Shown here in pieces: positions 26,481 through 37,267 of a stretch of 64,000 nt of DNA; position 1 is the stretch's first letter, and every line of letters starts with the position of its first letter. The notes under the pieces were generated by a model. That model worked only from the letters and a program-made list of their open reading frames with translations. It did no database searches and was not told the DNA's origin. The position numbers and the translations under genes are program-made. This DNA is from Aureobasidium sp. EXF-3400. Lineage: Eukaryota > Ascomycota > Dothideomycetes > Dothideales > Saccotheciaceae. The stretch lies in contig SWBL01000077.1 in assembly GCA_024195585.1 (NCBI GenBank), positions 100,700 through 164,699 of the forward strand, in the 5' to 3' direction.

Positions 26481-28310
26481 ATGGGCGGCGGACAGGAAAT
26501 TCCTCACAGGCATGCCACAACTCATCAACCCATCTCGGAACCTCAATGGAACACAGGACTCTGGGGCTTAGTCGACATGGGAAGCAATGGTATCCGTCTC
26601 TCCATCACAGACCAAAGCGCTCCCACCACTCGCGTTCTTCCCACCGTCTATGCCTACCGCAACAAAATCTCCCTCTACGAAGCCCAGTATGACGAGAATG
26701 GAACTAAGATTCCTATCTCTGCTGCTGTGATGGATGATGTGGTCTCCATGCTTTTGAGATTCCAGATTTTCTGTGCGGATTTTAGGGTTCCGCCTGCGCA
26801 GATTGAGATTGTTGCTACTGAGGCTACTAGAGCTGCTATCAACTCTAAGGAGTTTTGCGATAAGATTAGGAAAGAGACTGGACTCAAGATGACGCTGCTG
26901 TCTAAAGAGGATGAGGGAAGGATTGGCGCGTACGGTGTTGCTAGTTCTTTTTCTGCTGTAAGGGGATTGGTTATGGATATGGGAGGTGGCAGTACGCAGA
27001 TTACTTGGATGATTGCTAATGAGGGTGATACGAAGATCAGTCCTGTCAGTGCGGTGAGTTTTCCTTACGGTGCTGCTGCTTTGACAAGGAGGCTTGAAGA
27101 GTTGAAGAAAGGGAAGAGTAAGCATGAGGCTCACAAAGCTCGTGAAGAGTTTCGTGCTCAGGTTACGGAGCAGTTTAAAGAGGCGTACAGCAAGATTCAG
27201 GTTCCGGATGAGCTTGTCAAGGATGCTACTGAGAATGGAGGATTCAGACTTTATCTCACTGGAGGTGGATTCCGCGGTTGGGGATATCTTTTGCTTCACC
27301 ATGAGCAGGTGGCTGGAGGTGGTTACCCATTCTCCATCATCAACGGATTCACAGCGCAAAAGGACGAATTCGAAGATACCGAGAAGATGAAGCAGATCGC
27401 CGAGGAGGCCAAGGAAATCTTCCGCGTTTCTGATCGTCGTCGCGGTCAAGTTCCTGCTGTATCCTTTTTGGTCAGTATCCTTGCCAAAGCCATCCCTCAC
27501 GGTATCCGCGAAGCCCACTTCTGTCAAGGAGGTGTCCGCGAAGGCGTGCTTTACAACCGCCTTCCCTCCGAAATACGCGCTCAGGATCCTTTGGAAGTAG
27601 CCACCCGCGACATGGCCAAACCAATCTCACCAAAACTAGCAGCTCTGGTCACACAATCGCTTCCCAAAGCCGGCAAATATGGATACTCTACTGTGCCAGG
27701 ATCTATCGATATCCACATGATCAGGGCATTCGCAAACATGTTTTACTTCCACGCCAACATGAATAAAGAAGTTTCTTCTACATCTGCGCTTTACAGTACC
27801 GGTACTGGTATTTTGTGCAGCACGCATGGGTCTTCGCATGCGGATAGAGCATTGTTGGCACTCATGTTGGAAGCACGCTATGAAGGCGAACTCGCACCCC
27901 GCGAAACCTCCTACCGCGATCAGCTCATCCGCCTTGTTTCCAACGAAGAAGCATGGTGGACACAATACATTGGCGTAATCGGCCTCATTCTCTCCCGCGC
28001 TTTCCCTGCTGGAGTGGTGCAAGATGATCTTTACGACATGCAGACCAACACCATTCTCGCTAAACCTGAGATTCGCATAAAGTCGAGTTACGTGGATACT
28101 TTGGGAAAAAGAGCAGATAAGAGTGGATTGATGGTTACGTTTACATTGGTGTGGGCGACGGAAAGCAGAGATGATCCTATGGAGGTTAAGGAGACGTTGG
28201 AGAGGCATATCAAGGATCTTGTCAAGGTTGGTAAGAAGAAGCATGCGATTAATGGGTGGAGGATTAAGATTGGGGCAAAGGTTGAGAACGATCATCCTAA
28301 TGATTTGTAG
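26481..28310 (+). CDS. Rtg2-like Ppx/GppA-family ATPase (retrograde signalling)
   Basis: Single exon, 609 residues; the ATG at 26481 is the first in frame. The actin-like phosphate-1 loop G-L-V-D-M-G-S-N-G-I-R is at about 29-39 and the phosphate-2 block V-M-D-M-G-G-G-S-T at about 162-172. Both belong to the ASKHA Ppx/GppA fold. Length and the C-terminal extension (HD-like helical part from about 330) match yeast Rtg2 and its filamentous relatives. Rtg2 senses mitochondrial state and controls Rtg1/3 nuclear entry; phosphatase activity has been proposed for the family. The role here is inferred. The body uses noticeably more T/A-ending codons in its middle (26750-27250) than PKC1 does. Confidence 0.9.
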   Translation: MGGGQEIPHRHATTHQPISEPQWNTGLWGLVDMGSNGIRLSITDQSAPTTRVLPTVYAYRNKISLYEAQYDENGTKIPISAAVMDDVVSMLLRFQIFCADFRVPPAQIEIVATEATRAAINSKEFCDKIRKETGLKMTLLSKEDEGRIGAYGVASSFSAVRGLVMDMGGGSTQITWMIANEGDTKISPVSAVSFPYGAAALTRRLEELKKGKSKHEAHKAREEFRAQVTEQFKEAYSKIQVPDELVKDATENGGFRLYLTGGGFRGWGYLLLHHEQVAGGGYPFSIINGFTAQKDEFEDTEKMKQIAEEAKEIFRVSDRRRGQVPAVSFLVSILAKAIPHGIREAHFCQGGVREGVLYNRLPSEIRAQDPLEVATRDMAKPISPKLAALVTQSLPKAGKYGYSTVPGSIDIHMIRAFANMFYFHANMNKEVSSTSALYSTGTGILCSTHGSSHADRALLALMLEARYEGELAPRETSYRDQLIRLVSNEEAWWTQYIGVIGLILSRAFPAGVVQDDLYDMQTNTILAKPEIRIKSSYVDTLGKRADKSGLMVTFTLVWATESRDDPMEVKETLERHIKDLVKVGKKKHAINGWRIKIGAKVENDHPNDL

Positions 28311-28959
28311 AGAGGGCAGAGATTGTGATAGTTGGGCGTAGGTGGAGTTTAGGTAGTTTGTTGCATGTATATGAGAAAGTGTTTATATGATTTCACAAGG
28401 ACCACTTGTCAATCCTATAGCACGCTCGCTTTCAAGGGCACTAGGTCTGTTGCCGCTCCTCACGCTCACGCACCGTGCCCGCAAGACTCGTCGAGCGACG
28501 AAGTCGGTTTTTCGTGACCGTGCTGGAGTCACCTGCTCAGAAACAAGCATCCAAGCCAGCACTGGAGCCATCGTTCAAGGCAACATCGAAGTCATCATCC
28601 AAGCCTATCGCCCAGCCTGTCCCTCAAGTCAACCCTTAGCTCGAGAATTCCCTTGAGTCGCTAGACAACCCTCCAGAGTGGGCGAAAGAGATGTCAGGAA
28701 ATCTGAAGCCCAAAGAGTGTGCCAGAGTCTGTAAAGAGTATCCATAAGAATGCACATACTCTTGAGAGATAGAGTAACGTCTACCGAGAAGCAGTACGAG
28801 GAGCCTTCCTCCCTTTGTGCTAAGTTATGTAACACCTACGCTTCGCTCACGAGAATTGGTAGCGACGTCTTCACTTTCAAAACGCACAGTGGTTTTCAAA
28901 GAGACATATTCAAAGAGAGAGTCTAGTGTCCTTCATCCCCAAACCTCCATGATCGTACA
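28311..28959. other. Convergent intergenic region
   Basis: It lies between the stops of the Rtg2-like gene (plus) and the beta-lactamase-like gene (minus). No gene is supported. CA- and AAG-rich low-complexity sequence occurs near 28540-28640. Confidence 0.4.
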
Positions 28960-30231
28960 CTACAACTTGGCTCCACCCTCCCCACCACCAACCCTCTCAT
29001 AAACCTCCTTCTCAAACAAATCAATCATCTCCCCCACCTTCCCATCCCCAGGCGGATACACCTGCGTACCAAACAACCCACAAACCCCCTTTTCCCTATC
29101 CACCCACCAGAAGTTATTAGGCATCCCACTCCAAATCAATGTATTTCTCTTCCTATGCTCATCATTTTCAGAATCCACAAGCACACCTCCCACACCCCAA
29201 TCATAGGTCGTGCTGGACGGGAAACTGCCAATAAACAGCGCCACGATTTCAGGCTGAGTAAACATTTTATTGATGGCTGTGTGGGATTGCGCCGACAATT
29301 GAGGGGAGAAGAAAACAGCAGTGGAAGATTTGGAAAGCAAGACTTCATCGTCGAGAAGCAAGGAGCAGAGGATTTTGAAGTAGTGGGTTAGATCTGCGTA
29401 ACCTCCATGGCCTCCAAAGCATTCTGCATCTTTGTAATCGATGTTTTTGGACACTGGTAGGTTGACTAAGTCGCCAGAGGGAATGCGTAGAGCAATTGTT
29501 GCGGCGTCGGTTTTCATGTCTTCGGTGAGGTAGGGTGTGAATTTTATCCTGGAGATGTTGAGAGGGGCGAAGATGTTGGTGTCCATGTATTGTTGTAGAC
29601 TTTTTCCAGTGACGGCTTCGATTACTTTTCCTGCCCAATCCATGCCAGTGCCATAGGACCAGTAAGTGCCTGGTTCGAAGAGAAGAGGGTATACGCATTT
29701 TGTCTTCATGGTCGTTCGTTCCTCAGGATTGTCATTGATACTTTGACGATATTTTTCCAACATCGGAATCATCTTGTCGTAAGCCGTACCCGCGGAATGA
29801 GTTAGCAAGTGCACGAATTTAATCGCGTTTTTGCGTTCGGTCAAGATTGGTTTATCATTGTCGTCGAAACCGTGGAGGATTGGTTGAGCGGCTAGTTCGG
29901 GGAGATAGGGTGCAATGTCTGTGTCCAAGGATATCAAGCCTTTCTCTATGATTTGCATTGCGGCGATTGAGGTGAGGAGTTTGGTCATGGAGGCTAGGAA
30001 GAGGATGCTGTTGAGTTGGAGGGGTTTGGCGTCGGGTCCGATGCAGGTGTTGCCAAAGACTTTGGAGTAATTTAGTTTACCTGTTTGATTCCATTTTTGG
30101 TTAGTTATATGGATCGAACAGTCAAGTCGATGAACTGCTTTACCAGACTTGTCTTTGGCCATCATGATGGCACCGGGGAAGACTCCATCCTTGACTGCTT
30201 GCTCGAATTTTTCCTCGAAAGAAGGGGTCAT
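28960..30231 (-). CDS. Beta-lactamase-like serine hydrolase / transesterase
   Basis: The continuous 423-codon frame hides an intron. Exons are 30231-30144 and 30080-28960, and the 63-nt intron has GTAAAG, a CTAAC branch site and an ACAG acceptor. Removing it joins AKDKSG to KLNYSKVFG, which is the continuous strand expected in this family, and gives 402 residues. The S-x-x-K nucleophile/base motif is Ser60-Met-Thr-Lys63 and the Tyr motif is W-S-Y (Tyr172). This is the class C beta-lactamase / penicillin-binding fold shared by fungal transesterases such as LovD. No signal peptide is seen. The substrate is unknown: members hydrolyse or transfer acyl groups in secondary metabolism or detoxify esters. 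No PKS or NRPS lies nearby. Confidence 0.85.
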   Translation of the reverse strand: MTPSFEEKFEQAVKDGVFPGAIMMAKDKSGKAVHRLDCSIHITNQKWNQTGKLNYSKVFGNTCIGPDAKPLQLNSILFLASMTKLLTSIAAMQIIEKGLISLDTDIAPYLPELAAQPILHGFDDNDKPILTERKNAIKFVHLLTHSAGTAYDKMIPMLEKYRQSINDNPEERTTMKTKCVYPLLFEPGTYWSYGTGMDWAGKVIEAVTGKSLQQYMDTNIFAPLNISRIKFTPYLTEDMKTDAATIALRIPSGDLVNLPVSKNIDYKDAECFGGHGGYADLTHYFKILCSLLLDDEVLLSKSSTAVFFSPQLSAQSHTAINKMFTQPEIVALFIGSFPSSTTYDWGVGGVLVDSENDEHRKRNTLIWSGMPNNFWWVDREKGVCGLFGTQVYPPGDGKVGEMIDLFEKEVYERVGGGEGGAKL

Positions 30232-30716
30232 ATTTGTTTGTTCTTTCGGAGTCTGTAAAAGATGCTTAGAGGATCCAACTATGTGGTCGATGGTTGATAA
30301 AGATGTTCACGGTTACGTGGTTCTTATATGGCTTGGTAGACGCCTGCCTGGAGATCGAACCGAGGCCCGCCAGGGGTGGGGCCTTGGATTAGCCAAGGTT
30401 TCATTGCATGTTATCTGACCTCTGTTCTATTCCTTCTGCTTGGCCATCCTCTCATGTGTCTTTCCGATATTATCGCTCGGCGCTGTGTAAGCTGAAGAAA
30501 ACATATGCAGGTTGGTGTTATGGGTCGCGTGTCTGCCAGGTATCAAAGTACCGCAGATCGGGCTACACCTCCACTTCAATCCACCTCAACTCCACGACCG
30601 CTTGCCCAAAACACACAAAAAATAGCTCAAAATGTGCGCCATCCCTCCCTCTATATTTCGGCTTCCTCAGAAAAACAAAAAACGCATCGTGCATCGCTCA
30701 AAACAGCAAAAAGCAT
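30232..30716. other. Intergenic, no gene supported
   Basis: This is the 5' flank of the transesterase gene and the 3' flank of tRNA-Ser. The A-rich stretch 30596-30712, which includes runs of A, would serve as T-rich termination signal for the minus-strand tRNA. Confidence 0.45.
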
Positions 30717-30797
30717 CGACGCCTAAGAGATTCGAACTCTTGCTCCCGAAGGAAATGCCTTAGCAGGGCATCGCGTTAACCACTCCGCCAAAGCGCC
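30717..30797 (-). tRNA. tRNA-Ser (anticodon GCT)
   Basis: On the minus strand the acceptor stem GGCGCTT pairs with AGGCGTC (two G-U pairs), with discriminator G. The D stem is GCG/CGC. The anticodon stem ATGCC/GGCAT closes a 7-base loop with anticodon GCT. There is a long variable arm of the class II type, and a T arm AAGAG/CTCTT with loop TTCGAAT. The class II variable arm and GCT anticodon identify it as serine (AGC/AGT codons). No intron is present. The gene is about 81 bases without CCA. Confidence 0.93.
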
Positions 30798-31062
30798 TGA
30801 GGTCCAACTGGAAATTTCCGAGTCGGGACCGATCCAGGATCACGAAGGATCTCGAGATTGGTTGGATCTCGAAGCTGGATGTCGGATTCGCGAATTCTGG
30901 GGTATATGAAGCTGAGACAACGAGGCTTCATGGATGGAACAGCATCGACTTGCTCATGCTGCGTAAAAATCTTCATCAAGGTCGCATCAACGATAGAGAG
31001 TAAAGAGGATCGTTCCCGACTCGAAAATTTCCAGTTGGACCTCAGGCGCTTTGGCGGAGTGG
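30780..31062. repeat. 55-bp inverted repeat covering the tRNA-Ser 5' end
   Basis: Positions 30780-30834 and 31008-31062 are reverse complements with two mismatches. The left arm contains the first 18 bases of the tRNA gene plus 37 bases of its 5' flank. The right arm is a free-standing copy in opposite orientation, 173 bases away. Sequence outside the arms is unrelated. The spacer also has two GGATCTCGA copies (30848 and 30867). Confidence 0.9.
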
Positions 31063-31326
31063 AGAAGATGCAAGGCAAGGTACCTACCTTGCCTTGGGTA
31101 TGGGAATGTGAAGCGGAAGAAAATTCTTGACACCCGTCTAATGACGGCAACGTACAAGTAACAGCGAGGATTAACCTTTTGGACCACTACCATTATTACC
31201 CTCTGGATATCAGCTTCGCTATCGAATCACTGTCGTTGATACAAAAGGTGTTCACCACGGAACTGGAATCATGTTCTACGAACTACAATCTTGGAAAATG
31301 TGTTGTAATTATAAGTATTGGTAAGC

Positions 31327-31740
31327 CTAGTTGGGGGTATGTGGGTGCTCGCTGGAGGCAGCAGCATCTTCAGCAGCTTCGAAGAGCTCATTGTTGTCAG
31401 AGTTTTCGGTAGAGGGTTGCTCGTCTTCTGTTAAGCTGACAAGCATATAATACAAGAGCGGGAAGAAGTCGCAGAGATTGAAGGAGGCACAGAAGAAGAG
31501 AGGAAGAAAAGCAACAAAAAAACTCACCGTGATAGCTCCAGCCGTATCCGTATGGGAGCTCGTCAAGCTCCTCACCAGGTTCGGGTTGGTCGGTTAGCTC
31601 TACGCCAGCCTCGTCCATTATTCTCGTCTTGAGCTCCTTGAAGATCTCCTGTTCCCCAATAACATATAGGAGAAGGCAAGTATGGCGATGATAGTGATGG
31701 TAATGGTAATGATAATAGTGAGAGTTCCGTCCAAGTCTGG
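31327..31740 (-). pseudogene. Small single-pass membrane protein gene, apparently frameshifted
   Basis: Read on the minus strand, a strongly hydrophobic helix (TLTIIITITITIIAILAF) is followed by a GGGG run (31654-31657) after which the frame changes. The next frame reads on as EQEIFKELKTRIMDEAGVELTD and an acidic tail. A 100-nt intron (31527-31428, GTGAGT..TTAACAG) then joins cleanly to a second exon ending at 31327 with an acidic Ser/Ala-rich C-terminus. One extra G in the run would make the helix and tail continuous. No clear ATG was found upstream of the helix. It may be a real gene with a sequencing error, a recent pseudogene, or a gene with an unrecognised 5' exon. Confidence 0.45.
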
Positions 31741-32356
31741 TGTTGTCAGCCAGAACGGGAAGCTGCAAGTCAAGGAAATAAATGGAGCAATTGACAAACG
31801 CAACACATGCCTCTTCCTTCTCTTTTCATATCTTCCTTTCTTTCCTAGATATTGGTCCAAAGCTTGCTTGAGCTGTCAGCATGCCCGACAGGTATACATG
31901 TGCTGAACATGCCGGTTGATCTGCCTTGCTCAGATACATAAACATTCCACTTCCCCTCAAGTACTTAATCCAGCTTCTTCGTTCCTGACTTTCACTATCG
32001 CATGCTCGTTGACGAGACTTATTATTGGTTTCTGCAGAGCCAGATGCAGCAATTATGTAGGCTTGGGGGGGAAAATCATCCGTGAATCACTGCATCTTCT
32101 CTTGGAAAGCAAATGTATGAAAATCTAGAGTTACAAAACCGCTCCTTCCTTATCCTATATCCCATCCCCAGAATTCCCTCCCAGTGTGCTAAAGTCTGCT
32201 GTCCCCGTTATTAAAAGGCAAAATGATCTCTACATTCGAGTTGTATCCAGTGAGCCCAGGATATCTCGTATCTCAATGGACACTATCCTGTTTCTCTCAA
32301 CCATTGTGCATTTTCATAGCTACAAACCTTTCGCAACACAGAGAGGCTGCTAATCT
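31741..32356. other. Intergenic, no gene supported
   Basis: It contains the possible 5' flank of the small membrane gene and the 3' flank of the GH79 gene. Only short motif-free frames are present. Confidence 0.4.
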
Positions 32357-34132
32357 CTAACACTTCAAACTAACAATAACAGCACTACTCCACGGCACCT
32401 CCACCCTCACCCCTCCCTTCCCATCGACCTTCACACACTCTCCCTGGGTGACATTCCCCATCCTAACCCCCTTCCCCTCCTCCAACTCATAAGCATAACT
32501 CTTTCCATCCCAAGTAATTCCCGTCACAGCATCACTCCCATTCGCCATCAGTCTACTCACTATCCCACTTTGACACCCTTTAGGAAGCAAAAACTCATGG
32601 GTTTGTACTGGACGAGGGAATCCAGTGGTGTAGTTGTTGGCGGTGGTGTTGTAGGTGTGTAGGTCGACGATTAGGATACGGGAGAGTGTGTTGTTGATGT
32701 GAGCAGTGTAGAAAGAGGTATTGGATGTAGAGGCGTCTAGATGGGTTATAGCCAGGGTTGAGGAGTTGGATTTGAACATCATTGCTGCTACGGCTAGGTT
32801 TCCGTAGTAAGGGGGTTTGGTGCCGATGGTGGTTAAGTTTGTGGTGAGTGGTTGCCAGGATTGGTAACTATTTTCCTTCATCAGTATTGCTTTCGTAGAT
32901 GCGGAAGGGAAATGCTCACCGATAATTAGTTCCTTGGTGCATGTGACTGCGACTGATGTTTTGAGATGCGAGATAGACATTCCAATCTACACCCCACAGT
33001 GCAGCGCCAAAAGTGTTGGAGAGACCGGGTCGTCCTTGTCTAGCCAGACTGTTGTGTTCGCCTAGAATAAAAGGGACCTTGGGAGCCAAGTCACCACCCA
33101 GTGCCGTAATGTTTCTTTTCACCTCGAGTTGGGTTTCTGCTTTTGCAATTACATTGGTGTGATTCATCAGTGTTCCTTGCAGAGTGATGCCAGGATTGGT
33201 AGAGACACCCATATAGTTATGCGAAGAAATAAGACCAATGTTTGCATCTGCGTTCAAATCTTCCTTGAACGCTTTGAGTGGGTCAAGAGTCATGTATGAG
33301 TTATTAGCCACACCTGCAAAACTAGGTGCCATGTATTTGGTTCCTGCGAGCGAAGGACAGGCTGATTTGACAGCTTGAGAGATTTGCGAAGTGCCATTCA
33401 GCCACTCTGCGACATATTCAGCTTCAGTGTAGTTTCTTGGGCGATATCCAGATGCCCAGAAGAGATCGGGTTCGTTGCCGTACTCAAAGTAAGCTAGGTT
33501 GTTTCCGATTGCTTTGCAAGCGTAGGGGGCAGAAGCAAAGGTGGCTGCTCTGGCTGCAGAAGAATTGGCCCCGAGGTTGAAGCCATGGACAAATTTCACT
33601 CCTTTGGGCATGGTTTTGTATGAGTCGAAGAAGGAGGGACCGATGGTGATGATGGTTGGATAGTCAGCTGAGATGTTGGGGCGGACTACACCGACGAGAC
33701 CGGTCTTTTGCGAGGCATCGAAGATCGCAATGTCTCTGTGTTTGCTGTCAGAGATGGTTACGTGAAGATTTGAGCGTGATGCTATCTTACTGTGTGTTGC
33801 CTCCAACACGAGCAATAGGCATAGAGCCTTGAAGTTGGCCGATGTTGTTCATGAGGTTGTACGAGTACTTGTTTGGGTGAGTGAGGTTGCCTGTAATCAC
33901 AGCATCAGTCAATTGTGCCATTGAGCATTTACTCATCATTCATACCAGCAAAGTCAGGCCATGAAGACAGCTCGAACGAAAAAGACATGAACGAATCCAG
34001 AGGTATGCCAGCATCGCTAGGTGCGCATTGTGAAATAGCAATAGGCTTTGACTTAGAGGGCAGACTGGCAGCCTCCACTTCCAGCAAAGTCGCAAGGCAC
34101 CAGATGAAGAGAGAGCGCGTGTTGAGGAACAT
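32357..34132 (-). CDS. Secreted glycoside hydrolase family 79 (beta-glucuronidase-like)
   Basis: Four exons on the minus strand: 34132-33946, 33890-33791, 33735-32920 and 32867-32357. Introns are 55, 55 and 52 nt. For intron 2 an acceptor nine bases earlier is also possible; the chosen one gives the family-like GGNTQD junction. The protein is 537 residues with a signal peptide (cleavage near Ala21-Ala22). The TIM barrel has the acid/base Glu in G-N-E-P (about Glu184) and the nucleophile Glu in I-L-G-E-H-N-S (about Glu322). The GTNYRYQSWQP segment formed across the last intron is typical of fungal GH79. The C-terminal beta domain starts near residue 370. Many N-x-S/T sites fit secretion. Likely substrates are glucuronides of arabinogalactan or proteoglycan. 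Confidence 0.9.
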
Positions 34133-36818
34133 GTTGATTGCTTTGGTTCTGTCTATACAATGCAGCCTTTCACAGATGGTTTATAGAACTCATCGGCAAC
34201 GGAAGCTATGGCCGAAGATCGTTCTGGCAATTGATCATGCAGTCCCAAGCATGTTTCTTCATCATATCTCGCGTGCTGACTCGAGATCTTGCAGATCCAT
34301 GTGGAGGGTGGCTGGGGTTCATTGCGGAGAAGGCGGGGTACAGCCTATTTTTCCGTAGTCAGTTCTTTGTCAACCTCGCAGCAAAAACATCGGGACCACT
34401 TATCAAAAAGAATTTGAGCCACTCCATTCCGAAGAACAGAGTGGCATAGCGCACAATGCGCTCCAGACAGCCCCACCTCCACTTTCCGTCACCAGCACAA
34501 CTGTCTTGATTTTCCAACACTCAAGTCCCGAGAAGAGCACCTAGAAGTACCGAAAACGATGATCTTCATCATTGCCATGCCTTGTTCTCTGCACACGGCG
34601 GCGTTTGAAATGCATCACGAGGGAGTAGGGCAGAGTTGAAATGTATAGCAGACAAGCCGGAGCTTTGATCCTCACTCGAGAGAGGTCCCGCGGGTACAGA
34701 TCAGCACATGCATTTCTCGATCGATCAACATCCCAAAGCCGTAGGTGAGTGCATTGATCTGTAGGCACAACTCGACGATCACCTCAGTCCTTCGTTGAAG
34801 CATGTCCTCAGAGACCAGAGGCTTTCCAATCAAGCCAGAAATGTAGCGGGGTCAAGCTTGAGTAAAACCATCGCTGTTTCTCAACTCTGTCCGGCTTTAT
34901 TCACAATCTTTGGTTCGACCTGATGTTAGCTGGCTCATACACCTCACCACTTCACCAGACTTTCAGAGAAACTCTCATGGTTCTCAAGCTCCAGAGTTCC
35001 CTCTCGGTGTGTTGTAGCGTTCTTCTCAGAGACAAGTCTTTGGTTTACCATCCTAGCTAGCAAGGAGCCAGCGTCGGACAGTATTGATGTGTAAAAACAC
35101 GAAGTGGACAAAGTACATCTGTAAAAACCACTTCCATCTTCCGGAAGCAGGGTATGCTTGGGGAAGGGATGATGCGAACAGAAACTGATGAAGGTACTGG
35201 ACGCGGGTGTATCGGCGCTCATCATTGACTCGGCAGTTGAAGCAAAAGCTGATGATTGACGCGGCTGGCCAGAACAATGACCAAAGGTCAACTCTGCCGC
35301 TGTTGTTGTTGGCAGAGGTTTTCCGGCTGTGATTAACGATTGCGGCGGGTGGGAGATGGTTGTGCTAACACGGTAGAGCTTGTACGGTAATCTTGGTTCG
35401 CCGCTCGACAGGTCGTAGACGCAAGGAGCACTGATCATCGATGCTTACTGGGTTCCACCGTGCTGCGGAAGAGGAGCGAACATTGAGAGTACATCAACCG
35501 CGTCCAAGGTGTTTGAGAGAAGATGAAATGTTACAGAAGCCGGAGACTTTGGCATGCCATGAAGAACTGCGTCGCCCTGTACCTCTGTGCGTGGCTTGGC
35601 AATCTTGCTACGCAGATGAGTGCGATTCCGACAAGTATCGCGCAAGCATAGGAGAAGGTTCAGGAAATGACGCGGTCTGTTTGGAGAAGCATGACCAAGC
35701 TCTTTCTGGAACATGCCACCAATCTCCCAAACAATCAAGGTTGCAGGCACCGAAATGCTCATGATGGTTTCCAAGGTCGTCCAAGTCCAGGTGGAGAACC
35801 AGCGTTGCTGAACAGAATTCCAATACGCCCTCTGTGCGAGCTTGAAACATATGTAAGAACCCAAAGACGATCCTCAGACGAGGTGTCCGACATGCTTTCC
35901 TCATCTCCTCCGAGCACAATCCAGAACGGCAGACCAGAAAAGCTGTCCATAAGATGACCAGAGCATGTATGTCCAAACAGCAAAATCGACGCGCGCCCTC
36001 TCAGAGAGTCTTACCAAAACGACGCATGATGATACCATTGAACGTCGATAACTCTATTCGTTCCCATTGCAGCCAGTTTTGTTTCCTTCGTGAGACAGAA
36101 ACAAGAAAAAGCTGCGCCGGTGAATTAATCGAGAAATCGGCAACTTCCTGCAAAGGACCGCGAGACTCGTTGAACCGATGTACGGCTTAGGGTTAAGTTC
36201 CGAGCGAGATGCCCATTCAAAGTGCTTGAAACCAACAACAGTCAGGGAAAACCAATAAGACCATGCTGTGAGGCTCGGAATTGTAACTGAGTCGAAGGCA
36301 AGCAACAACGAACAGCTCGAAAGAGATATCGACCGTGACAGTCAATAGACCCCACTCGTGACTGTGGAGAGAGTGAGACGCGTTGTATGTGTTGAGAGGG
36401 AGACCAGTGGAGCATGAGATGAGAGTTTCCTGAGAGCCTGGATCTGCGATGTCAGCAGTGGTATGACCAGTTTATTCCAGATCGAAGACGATGAATTCGG
36501 CACGGCAGAAATCGAAAAATAGCTTGTGTGAAGGAAGAAGAGTTCAAGCATCGCTCTTCTCAAAACATCACGGTGGCTGGGCAGACGCGTCGTGAATGCC
36601 AAGACTTGACGCGCTGCACCAAAAATCACATGCTTCTTCACTTCGACCATGACATCGACTAGACATTCAAAATGATGTTGAGATCCACAGACTGCAATCG
36701 TATGAGGGACAGATAGGTGTAGCTGTGACAGTAAAGGTGCTGCTCGAGAATCATGTCACCTTTTTTCTACTCAGTTTTCCGAGTATCTCTCGCCAGTACA
36801 TCTCCATCCCCCCTAACA
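34133..36818. other. 2.7-kb region without a supported intact gene
   Basis: No intact gene could be assembled. Minus-strand frames between about 36650 and 34944 contain hydrophobic stretches in different frames (for example a FSYACAILVGIALICVA block near 35610-35655 and a TAWSYWFSLTVVGF block near 36235-36275) with scattered stops, and one plausible GTAAGA..CAG intron lies at about 36013-35945. This could be a decayed multi-pass membrane protein gene or chance. I do not recognise a family. Confidence 0.3.
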
Positions 36819-37267
36819 CTACCCTTCGTTCGGATCCCAGCTACACACAGCAAAACATTAGTCAAGGATACAAAAAGCACCAAACACCACACTTACCGAA
36901 ACCTCCACCCAGCAAAGTCATACTCCCCACCCCTCACACAATCAACATTAATCTGCCCCATCCTCCACTCACAATCCCCATCATCAAGATCAAACCCTTT
37001 TCCTCCATTTAAATTCGTAATAGCCATATCATACTTCTGATTTACCGGTCCATTGACACAAACGGATTTGGTTTCGCCGGGGGAGAAGTATCCTTGGAAG
37101 GCTCCTTGTTTGCCAGAGTAGCCTTTGCAGGCGCGGGACATGTGGTACCAGGCATCGTTGTTGTCGTAGTAGGTGGAGCCGATGGTGTAGCAGTTTACGG
37201 TTGGGGAGGTGAGGGCGGTGGTGGCGGAGAGGAGGATGGTGAGGGTGAGGGCGGTGGTGGGTTTCAT
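36819..37267 (-). CDS. Small secreted cysteine-containing protein (effector-like)
   Basis: Two exons, 37267-36897 and 36840-36819. The 56-nt intron (GTAAGT..TGACTAATG..TAG) lies near the end and adds only eight residues, ending R-W-D-P-N-E-G. The protein is 130 residues with a signal peptide (MKPTTALTLTILLSATTALT). The mature part has five Cys and many Gly, Tyr and Asp residues, and a WRFRWDPNEG end. Without splicing the protein would stop one residue after WRF, so the intron restores a C-terminal motif common in fungal small secreted proteins. Function unknown; effectors, antimicrobial or wall-binding proteins look like this. Confidence 0.8.

Noticed and set aside
28960..30231. Secondary-metabolite cluster around the LovD-like transesterase
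   Set aside because: No PKS, NRPS, P450 or transporter gene lies nearby; neighbours are an Rtg2-like gene and a tRNA.
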